A stretch of 64,000 nucleotides of DNA, taken from positions 62,001 through 126,000 of the forward strand of contig JAKISG010000004.1 in assembly GCA_021648755.1 (NCBI GenBank), given 5' to 3'. The DNA is from Flavobacteriaceae bacterium (GTDB lineage: Bacteria; Bacteroidota; Bacteroidia; Flavobacteriales; Flavobacteriaceae). Of this stretch, positions 9,022-16,246 are shown piece after piece. A model generated the notes under the pieces. It saw only the letters and a program-made list of their open reading frames with translations, did no database searches and was not told the DNA's origin. A program made the translations under genes and the position numbers. Positions within the stretch are counted from its first letter, which is position 1; every line of letters begins with the position of its first letter.

Positions 9022-11547
9022 ATGAAGAATAAACTCAATAAATATATTTTTTTTTTAGTAGTAACCTTTTTTAGTCTTACTTCACAAGCACAAGAAACAA
9101 CGTTAAAATTAGATTCAACAATAGTTGAACAAGACGAATTAATAAATCTTAAAAAAGCAAAAAAATACATTTTAGGAGGCATTTCAATTAAAGGTAATAC
9201 TAAATTTAGTGAACAATCCATCAAAGCATTTTCTGGCTTAAGTGAAGGTAAAGAAATAAAAATTCCAGGAGATAAATTATCTAGTGCAATAAAAAAATTA
9301 TGGGAATCTAAATTATTTAATAACGTTGATGTTTATGCAGTAAAAATTGATAGTAATGCTATTTATTTAGAATTTGAAGTAGAAGAACTTTCCAAAATAA
9401 ATAAAGTAGAAATTATAGGATTAAGTAAGGGAAAAATAAAAAGTTTAGTGTCAGAAATTGAATTAAAAAAAGACGCTATGCTAACCGAAAATTTAGTTAC
9501 AACGACTAAAAATTTTATTAAGAAAAAATATACAGATAAAGGGTATTTAAACACCAAAGTAAATATAGATTACAAAAAAGACTCTACACAGGCTTATAAT
9601 GCAATAATAGTTGTTGATAGAGGAGAAAAAATTAAAATTAAAAACCTTCGTTTTCATGGTAATACTGCTTTAAAAGATAAAAAATTAGCAAAGCAATTAA
9701 AGAAAACGAAACAAAAAAGTATTTTTAATATTTTTACAGCATCAAAATATAGAGAAGAAGAATATAGTGCAGATTTAGAACGTTTAATAAATAAATATAG
9801 AGAAAAAGGATATAGAGATGCACAAGTAATAAGCGATTCTATTTCTTGGAATGACGATAATACAATTAACCTTGATATTACAGTTAATGAAGGTAAAAAA
9901 TACGTTTTTGGTGATGTAGATTTTATAGGTAATACTGTTTATTCCGATGAAAAATTAACAGAATTTTTAGGACTTTTTAAAGGCGATACTTATAATGGTA
10001 AGTTGCTTAACGAAAGAGTTAATGGTGATGGAGGTCCAGACTCACAAGATATTGCTACAACATACCTTAATAATGGCTATATGTTTTCTAATGTTAACTC
10101 TGTAGAAACATCAGTAATAAATGACACCATAAATATTGAAATTAGAATCCACGAAGACGAACCTGCTTATATAAGAAAAATAAAAGTCATTGGTAATGAT
10201 AAAACAAACGACCACGTTGTATATAGAGAACTAAGAACAAGACCTGGAGATTTATTTAGTAAGGAAGCAATTATACGCTCCGTTAGAGAGATTAGTCAAT
10301 TAGGATTTTTTGATCCAGAAGCAGTTGTGCCAGATGTTAAACCAAATTACCAAGATAAAACAGTAGATATAGATTATAATGTTGCCGAAAGAGGATCTAG
10401 TCAAATAGAATTACAAGGAGGCTTTGGTGGCGGAATGTTTATAGGTACACTAGGATTATCTTTCAGTAATTTTTCAGTACGTAATTTATTCAATAAAAAA
10501 GCATATCGACCAGTACCAATGGGTGATGGTCAAAATGTAGCCTTAAGATTACAAGCAAGTAGGTTCTCAAGTACCTATAGTTTATCATTTACAGAACCTT
10601 GGTTTGGAGGTAAAAAACCAAGATCACTATCTTTTTCTATTTATAACTCCAAACAATTTAGATTTAACCCTGCTACTAGAGATGTAGATAGAAATCAAAA
10701 ACTAGATATTTTAGGAGCAACAGTAGGTGTTGGACAACAATTAAGATGGCCAGATGATTATTTCTCACTCTCAACTTCTTTAAATTTTCAAAGATATACT
10801 TTAAAAAATTATAATTTACCTGGTTTTAATTTTGAAAATGGTACAGGAGTCTCTAACAATTTGGCATTTTCAGTTAGTCTAAGAAGAAACTCTACTGGAC
10901 CAAGTAGAATTTACCCAATGTCAGGTTCTGAATTTAGTATTAGCGCTAAACTAACACCTCCTTTTTCTTTACTTCAAAATAGAGATTTTGATAACGAAAC
11001 TAATGAGGATAAATTTAAATGGTTAGAATTTTATAAATTAAGTTATTCTGGTAGATGGTATAATGCGATTTATAATAAATTAGTATTAAGGTCAGCCTTT
11101 AATTTTGGATTTTTAGGAGCTTATAATAATGAATTAGGAGTTTCTCCTTTTGAACGGTTCTTTGTTGGTGGAGATGGTTTAGGCGGTATAAATTTTGATG
11201 GTAGAGAAATCATAGGTCTAAGAGGTTACCCTAACTCTGGTCTAACACCTTCAATCAATGGAGGGACAGTCTATAATAAATTTTCTATGGAGTTAAGATA
11301 CCCAATTACATTAAAGCCAAGTGCCTCTATATATGTTTTAGGTTTCTTAGAAGGCGGTAATTCATTTGACGATATTAATACCTTTGATCCTTTTAACATT
11401 AAAAGAGCAGCTGGTATGGGTATTCGTATCTTTATGCCAGCCTTTGGAATACTTGGTATTGATTTTGCCCATGGATTTGATAATATGCCAGGAGCATCTG
11501 TTAAATCTGGTTGGCAAACACACTTTATTATAAACCAACAATTCTAA
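9022..11547 (+). CDS. bamA: Outer membrane protein assembly factor BamA
   Basis: An 841-aa Omp85 protein that folds and inserts outer-membrane barrels. After a signal peptide (MKNKLNKYIFFLVVTFFSLTSQAQ as 9022 start gives it) come five POTRA-like repeats to about residue 440 (e.g. ISIKGNTKFS, LRFHGNTALK, VDFIGNTVYS, IKVIGNDKTN) and a C-terminal 16-strand barrel with GLRGYPNSG, the counterpart of the VRGF latch motif, ending in the aromatic-rich FIINQQF. An ATG at 8995 would overlap uppS and spoil the signal peptide, so 9022 is preferred. The following ompH/skp genes encode likely chaperone partners. Confidence 0.96.
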   Translation: MKNKLNKYIFFLVVTFFSLTSQAQETTLKLDSTIVEQDELINLKKAKKYILGGISIKGNTKFSEQSIKAFSGLSEGKEIKIPGDKLSSAIKKLWESKLFNNVDVYAVKIDSNAIYLEFEVEELSKINKVEIIGLSKGKIKSLVSEIELKKDAMLTENLVTTTKNFIKKKYTDKGYLNTKVNIDYKKDSTQAYNAIIVVDRGEKIKIKNLRFHGNTALKDKKLAKQLKKTKQKSIFNIFTASKYREEEYSADLERLINKYREKGYRDAQVISDSISWNDDNTINLDITVNEGKKYVFGDVDFIGNTVYSDEKLTEFLGLFKGDTYNGKLLNERVNGDGGPDSQDIATTYLNNGYMFSNVNSVETSVINDTINIEIRIHEDEPAYIRKIKVIGNDKTNDHVVYRELRTRPGDLFSKEAIIRSVREISQLGFFDPEAVVPDVKPNYQDKTVDIDYNVAERGSSQIELQGGFGGGMFIGTLGLSFSNFSVRNLFNKKAYRPVPMGDGQNVALRLQASRFSSTYSLSFTEPWFGGKKPRSLSFSIYNSKQFRFNPATRDVDRNQKLDILGATVGVGQQLRWPDDYFSLSTSLNFQRYTLKNYNLPGFNFENGTGVSNNLAFSVSLRRNSTGPSRIYPMSGSEFSISAKLTPPFSLLQNRDFDNETNEDKFKWLEFYKLSYSGRWYNAIYNKLVLRSAFNFGFLGAYNNELGVSPFERFFVGGDGLGGINFDGREIIGLRGYPNSGLTPSINGGTVYNKFSMELRYPITLKPSASIYVLGFLEGGNSFDDINTFDPFNIKRAAGMGIRIFMPAFGILGIDFAHGFDNMPGASVKSGWQTHFIINQQF

Positions 11548-11667
11548 TTATTATAAACCACAATTCTAAAATTTAAAACTATTTGATATAAGTTAGAAGC
11601 AATAATTTAATACATTTGTAGTTTACTTTATGAATTTTATATAATATTTACAATAAATTTTAAAATT

Positions 11668-12771
11668 ATGATAAAGAAAATATTTTTAGTTTTAACTATT
11701 TTATTTGCAATTAATTCTTTTGCACAAAAAAATCAAAAAATAGGTTATATTGATATGGAGTATATTTTAGAAAATGTACCAGAATATAATACATCTCAAA
11801 GTAAGTTAGACGAAAAAATAAATAAATGGACTGGTAATTTAGATAAATTAAAAAACGAAATCAAGACTATGCAATTAGATTTAAGTAATGAAAAAGCATT
11901 ACTTACATCAGATTTAGTTAAAGAGAGAGAAGAAGATATTCAAATAAAACAAGAAAATTTAAGGCAAAAACAAGAAAACTATTTTGGTACATCTGGCGAA
12001 TTATTCATGTTAAGAAAACAAATTGTTAAACCAGTACAAGATCAAATATATAATGCAGTACAAGAAATAGCAAAAAATAAAAAATACGATATGATTCTTG
12101 ACAAGTCTGATGAATTGATTATGCTATACTCAAATAGTAAGTACGATGTGAGCGAATTAGTTCTTAATAGTATCGTAAAAGGCCGACGAAAAAAAGATGT
12201 GGCAAAGAAAAAAGACGATAAAATTATTGCAAACGATAAAAAGAAAGACGAATTAAAGAAAAAAATTGAAGAAAAAAAGACCAAACAACAACTTTTAAAA
12301 GAAAGAGTAGAAAAAGCAAGAGCAGCTAGAATTGCAAAAAAAGATTCCATTCGTAATGCAAGAAATGAAGCAAGAGCAAAAAAAATAGAAGAATTAAAAA
12401 AGCGTAAAGAAGCATTAAAAAATAAGAACACTACAAACAAAATACCTAAAGAAGAAATAACCGCTGATAGTAAAGAAGAAGAAATAACTGCTGACAGTAA
12501 AGAAGAAGAAACAAAAAAGGAAGAAAATAAAAATGGCACAGTAATTGAAACAGAAGAAGAAACAGGAGAAGAAACCCCTAAAACTGAAAAATCACCAACG
12601 GTTAAAACTAAAGAACAACTCAGAGAAGCAAAACGTAAAAAATTATTAGAAAGAGTAGCAAATCAAAAAGTAAAACGCGATTCTTTAAAACAAGTTGCGG
12701 CTGATAAAAGAGCCAAAAAAATAGCAGAAATTGAAGAAAGAAAAAGAAAGCTTAAAGAAAGTAAAGAGTAA
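11668..12771 (+). CDS. OmpH/Skp-family protein with long Lys/Glu-rich C-terminal extension
   Basis: A 367-aa secreted protein (signal MIKKIFLVLTILFAINSFAQ). Residues ~20-170 are a Skp/OmpH periplasmic chaperone domain: IGYIDMEYILENVPEY, a long coiled coil, and DMILDKSDELIMLYSNSKYDVSELVL. Residues ~170-367 form a highly charged Lys/Glu/Ala/Arg coiled coil (KKRKEALKNK, EEITADSKEE repeated twice), about as long again as a normal Skp. A -7-like TACATTTG lies at 11611-11618. It is followed by a normal-length paralogue after 32 nt. A role in delivering barrel proteins to BamA is inferred from family and neighbours; the extension's function is unknown. Confidence 0.88.
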   Translation: MIKKIFLVLTILFAINSFAQKNQKIGYIDMEYILENVPEYNTSQSKLDEKINKWTGNLDKLKNEIKTMQLDLSNEKALLTSDLVKEREEDIQIKQENLRQKQENYFGTSGELFMLRKQIVKPVQDQIYNAVQEIAKNKKYDMILDKSDELIMLYSNSKYDVSELVLNSIVKGRRKKDVAKKKDDKIIANDKKKDELKKKIEEKKTKQQLLKERVEKARAARIAKKDSIRNARNEARAKKIEELKKRKEALKNKNTTNKIPKEEITADSKEEEITADSKEEETKKEENKNGTVIETEEETGEETPKTEKSPTVKTKEQLREAKRKKLLERVANQKVKRDSLKQVAADKRAKKIAEIEERKRKLKESKE

Positions 12772-12803
12772 AACAAATAATTAAATAAACTAAAAATAAA
12801 ATT

Positions 12804-13307
12804 ATGAGTAAACATTTAAAAACCTTTTTATTAGCGCTAACCTTAACAACTGGACTTTTTATTAGTCAAGCACAAATAGCGCATATTAACAGCGAACAAC
12901 TTGTGCAAGCAATGCCAGAAACAATAGCTATGGGCGAGGAATTAAAAAGAATCGGTCAAGAATACGATACAGATTACAAAACTCAAGTACAAGAATTACA
13001 AACAAAAGCAGCAAAATATCAAGAAGAAGCAGCTACAAAAAGTAATGAAATAAATGGTAAACGTCAGCAAGAAATTTCTGAATTACAACAAAAATTACAA
13101 TTATATCTACGTACTGCACAAGAAGAATTGCAAAAAAAAGAATTTGAGTTATTAAAACCAATTATCGAAAAAGCACAAAAAGCAATACAAGATATTGCTA
13201 CTGAAAAAGCGGTTAAATATGTGTTAGATTCATCACCAGGAAAAGGACTTATTGTTTTTGACGGTGAAGACTTAATGGTAGCAGTAAAAGCTAAATTAGG
13301 TATCTAA
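12804..13307 (+). CDS. OmpH/Skp-family periplasmic chaperone
   Basis: A 167-aa Skp-like protein with signal peptide (cleavage near ISQAQ), then IAHINSEQLVQAMPE, a coiled-coil hairpin rich in Gln/Lys/Glu and the C-terminal VKYVLDSSPGKGLIVFDGEDLM strand. Length is normal for Skp. It is the last gene of the uppS-bamA-ompH-ompH series and is followed by a perfect terminator hairpin. Expected to hold unfolded outer-membrane proteins in the periplasm. Confidence 0.92.
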   Translation: MSKHLKTFLLALTLTTGLFISQAQIAHINSEQLVQAMPETIAMGEELKRIGQEYDTDYKTQVQELQTKAAKYQEEAATKSNEINGKRQQEISELQQKLQLYLRTAQEELQKKEFELLKPIIEKAQKAIQDIATEKAVKYVLDSSPGKGLIVFDGEDLMVAVKAKLGI

Positions 13308-13330
13308 TACAACATATTGAAAATCTACTA

Positions 13331-13364
13331 AAGGTCTAAACTTAATAGTTTAGACCTTTTTTCT
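13331..13364 (+). terminator. Intrinsic terminator after second ompH
   Basis: Perfect 12-bp stem AAGGTCTAAACT (13331-13342) / AGTTTAGACCTT (13347-13358), TAAT loop, then a run of T. It closes the envelope-biogenesis operon. Confidence 0.92.
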
Positions 13365-13392
13365 TGAACTAAATTAGTTTGAAAAAATACAA

Positions 13393-14220
13393 CTAAATTT
13401 TAAAAGTAAGCACAGGTTTAATAGCATGATTTGCCAGTTCTTGACCAATACTACCATTAAATAATTGTGATAAGCCACTTCTGCCATGCGTATTTAAAGC
13501 AATTAAATCTGCATTAATACTCCTTGAATAATTTAAAATTCCTCTTTCTACAGAAGTATCATTATAAATAGTTATATCAAACTCATCGAGTTTAAAATCA
13601 TTAATAAACTTATCTATTTTTTTTCTAATATTTTCTGTAGTATCAAATCTATATGCAGTATTAATATATAAAAAATGTATTTTTGCTTTAAAAATAGTAA
13701 CAAAGTCAATTACATCTTGAAATTTCTTTTTACTTTCTACACTATAATCAGATGCAAAAACAATATTTTTAATATCAAAATTATCGGTTTCTTTCTTAAT
13801 AACTAAAACAGGTATATTAGAGTGTCTAACTATTTTTTCAGTATTAGACCCAACAATAATTTCTTTTAAACCAGATGCGCCACTAGACCCCATTACAATT
13901 AAATCAATATCTTGTTTTTTACTTTCTTCAATAACACCATCAAAGGTTTTATGAAAATGAACAGTTTCAATAACCTTAATACCTTTAAAAAAAGGCGAGG
14001 CTATTAATTCATCAAAGCGCTCATGTACTTTTTTCATAAAAAAAATAGATGCCTGAGAACTATTATCTTTAACAGAAGTCATATCAATTATGCCTTCTGG
14101 CAAATCTAACATATGCAATAAATAAATGTCACTTTTTGTTTTTTTTGCAATTTTAGCAGCAACCTTTGCTGCACATCTTGCTTCTTCAGAAAAATCGACA
14201 GGAACTAATATACGTTTCAT
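13393..14220 (-). CDS. Tandem-domain universal stress protein
   Basis: A 275-aa protein with two UspA domains: residues ~1-145 (MKRILVPVDFSEEARCAAKVA) and ~150-275 (IKNIVFASDYSVESKKKF). Domain 1 has the complete ATP-binding pattern G-2x-G-9x-G-S in GSSGASGLKEIIVGS. In domain 2 the first Gly is replaced by Asn (NTHGRSGLSQLFNGS). This suggests nucleotide binding by the first half at least. It is divergent from rimP; the intergenic region carries the rimP promoter. The stress it responds to cannot be read from sequence. Confidence 0.93.
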   Translation of the reverse strand: MKRILVPVDFSEEARCAAKVAAKIAKKTKSDIYLLHMLDLPEGIIDMTSVKDNSSQASIFFMKKVHERFDELIASPFFKGIKVIETVHFHKTFDGVIEESKKQDIDLIVMGSSGASGLKEIIVGSNTEKIVRHSNIPVLVIKKETDNFDIKNIVFASDYSVESKKKFQDVIDFVTIFKAKIHFLYINTAYRFDTTENIRKKIDKFINDFKLDEFDITIYNDTSVERGILNYSRSINADLIALNTHGRSGLSQLFNGSIGQELANHAIKPVLTFKI

Positions 14221-14272
14221 AATTTTAAAATTTAATAATAGCGTAAATATACAAAAAATATAATAATGATAC

Positions 14273-14302
14273 TTGTTAATTTAAAAGGTTTTTATATATT
14301 TG
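14273..14302 (+). promoter_or_regulatory. Consensus Bacteroidota promoter for rimP-nusA-infB
   Basis: TTG (14273-14275), a 19-nt spacer and TATATTTG (14295-14302) match the Bacteroidota housekeeping promoter. Transcription should start near 14309, leaving a leader of about 58 nt before rimP that contains the hairpin at 14331-14357. Confidence 0.8.
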
Positions 14303-14330
14303 CACCCGAAAATAACGACGAAAAGAGATG

Positions 14331-14357
14331 AAGAGGGCTGAAAAGTCCTTTTTTTTT
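14331..14357 (+). promoter_or_regulatory. Attenuator-like hairpin in the rimP leader
   Basis: AAGAGGGCT (14331-14339), GAAA tetraloop, AGTCCTTTT (14344-14352), then U to 14357 (nine consecutive U in all, partly in the stem). This has the form of an intrinsic terminator and lies between a consensus promoter and the rimP start at 14367, 9 nt before the ATG. Control of the operon by conditional termination is inferred. Confidence 0.6.
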
Positions 14358-14366
14358 ATCACGATA

Positions 14367-14828
14367 ATGAATAATAAAACCATACTAAATCTAGTAAATG
14401 AAGCACTAATTGAAAATAAATCCATTTTTATAGTAGATTTAAAAATTAGTGATTCAAATAAAATAATATTAATATTAGATGGTGATAATGGAGTGCCTTT
14501 AAAAGAATGTATTAGAATAAATCGTTTTATTGAAAGCAATTTAGATAGAGAACAAGAAGACTTTTCTTTAGAAGTTACCTCACCTAACATTGCTGAACCT
14601 TTAAAAAACAAAAGACAATACAATAAAAATATAGGCAGAATAGTAAAAATAAAAACAATAACAGAAAACTTTGAAGGCACTTTAGTCCAAGTAGATTTAG
14701 AAAGTGTTATCATAAACTGGAAAGTTAGAGAACCCAAAAAAATAGGTAAAGGTAAAGTAACCGTTAAAAAAACAGCAACAATTGCCTTTAAACAAATAAT
14801 AGAAACTAAAGTAAAAATAATATTTTAA
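14367..14828 (+). CDS. rimP: Ribosome maturation factor RimP
   Basis: A 153-aa RimP, needed for 30S subunit maturation. The core FIVDLKISDSNKIILILDGDNGVPLKECIRINRFIE and EVTSPNIAEPLKNKRQYNKNIGR match the family (the usual motif is SPGLDRPL; here SPNIAEPL). The frame is open back to an ATG at 14328, but that start would place codons through a terminator-like hairpin, and 14367 gives MNNKTILNLVNEALIEN, the normal N-terminus. nusA begins 10 nt downstream. Confidence 0.92.
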   Translation: MNNKTILNLVNEALIENKSIFIVDLKISDSNKIILILDGDNGVPLKECIRINRFIESNLDREQEDFSLEVTSPNIAEPLKNKRQYNKNIGRIVKIKTITENFEGTLVQVDLESVIINWKVREPKKIGKGKVTVKKTATIAFKQIIETKVKIIF

Positions 14829-14838
14829 TTAAAATGTA

Positions 14839-16086
14839 ATGGAAAACATAGCTTTAATAGATTCATTTTCTGAATTTAAAGACGACAAAAGAATAGACAG
14901 AGCAACGCTGATGTCAATTTTAGTAGAAGTATTTAGAGCAGCATTAAAAAGAAAGTATGGGTCCGATTCAAATTTTGACATTATTATAAACCCCGATAAA
15001 GGAGATTTAGAAATTTGGAGAAATAGAATTATAGTAGAAAATGGCGAAGTTGAAGAGCCAAATGAAGAAATTTCTTTATATGATGCGCAAAAAATTGAAG
15101 AAGATTTTGAGATAGGTGAAGAAGTATCACAAGAAGTAAAGTTAATAGACTTAGGAAGAAGAGCAATTTTAGCATTACGTCAAAATTTAATTGCCAAAAT
15201 TCAAGAACATGACAATACAAATATCTACAAACAATTTAAAGATTTAGAAGGCGAAATTTTTAATGCCGAAGTACATCATATTAGACATAACGCAGTTATT
15301 TTATTAGATGACGAAGGCAATGAATTAATACTCCCAAAAAGCGAACAAATTAGAGGAGATTTTTTTAGAAAAGGAGATAATGTAAAAGGAATTATTAAAT
15401 CTGTAGAATTAAGAGGTAATAAACCCGCAATTATTTTTTCAAGAACATCACCAGAATTTTTAACAAAATTGTTTGAACAAGAAATTCCAGAAGTTTTTGA
15501 TGGTTTAATTACCATTGAAAAAGTGGCACGAATACCAGGTGAAAAAGCAAAAGTTGCAGTAGATTCTTACGATGACAGAATAGATCCAGTCGGAGCTTGT
15601 GTAGGTATGAAAGGTTCTCGTATTCACGGAATTGTTAGAGAATTAGGTAATGAAAATATAGACGTTATAAATTACACCAAAAATGAAAAAATATTTATTG
15701 CAAGAGCATTAAGTCCTGCAAAAGTAGTTTCTATAGAATTTCAAGAAGCTAAAGAAGGCGAGAAACCAAGAGTAAACGTTTTCTTAAAACCAGAAGAAGT
15801 TTCAAAGGCAATAGGTAGAAATGGCGTAAATATTAGACTAGCAAGTCAATTAACAGGTTATGAATTAGATGTTCAAAGAGAAGGTATTGAAGATGAAGAT
15901 GTAGAATTAACAGAATTTACAGATGAAATAGAACAATGGGTTATTGATGAATTGAAAAACGCAGGTTTTGATACAGCAAAAAGTGTTTTAGAACAAGATG
16001 TAGCATTTTTAGTAAAACAAACCGATTTAGAAGAAGAAACCATTGTAGAATTACAACGGATTTTAAACGAAGAATTTGAAAAATAA
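14839..16086 (+). CDS. nusA: Transcription termination/antitermination protein NusA
   Basis: A 415-aa NusA: N-terminal RNA-polymerase-binding domain (~1-125), S1 domain (~130-200), and two KH domains (KAKVAVDSYDDRIDPVGACVGMKGSRIHGIVRELGNENIDVI; KPEEVSKAIGRNGVNIRLASQLTGYELDV). An acidic C-terminal tail follows with helix-hairpin-like residues but not the full AR1/AR2 repeats of E. coli NusA, as is usual outside Gammaproteobacteria. Second gene of rimP-nusA-infB. Confidence 0.96.
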   Translation: MENIALIDSFSEFKDDKRIDRATLMSILVEVFRAALKRKYGSDSNFDIIINPDKGDLEIWRNRIIVENGEVEEPNEEISLYDAQKIEEDFEIGEEVSQEVKLIDLGRRAILALRQNLIAKIQEHDNTNIYKQFKDLEGEIFNAEVHHIRHNAVILLDDEGNELILPKSEQIRGDFFRKGDNVKGIIKSVELRGNKPAIIFSRTSPEFLTKLFEQEIPEVFDGLITIEKVARIPGEKAKVAVDSYDDRIDPVGACVGMKGSRIHGIVRELGNENIDVINYTKNEKIFIARALSPAKVVSIEFQEAKEGEKPRVNVFLKPEEVSKAIGRNGVNIRLASQLTGYELDVQREGIEDEDVELTEFTDEIEQWVIDELKNAGFDTAKSVLEQDVAFLVKQTDLEEETIVELQRILNEEFEK

Positions 16087-16246
16087 TAAAATAATTACAA
16101 TAAACAAAAGACAACTAAAGAATAAATTACAATCCAAACTATTTAATTGGTCTGTTTTTTAAAAATTTAAGATTTGGCGTTTATTTAAAATTTGGGATTT
16201 TCTAAATTTTAACAAAATAAAATTTAAGTAGTATAAAAATAAATTT

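Noticed and set aside
12042..12539. 165-aa minus-strand open frame opposite the OmpH extension
   Set aside because: It is Phe/Ser-rich, the expected antisense of a Lys/Glu-rich coiled coil, with no start signals.
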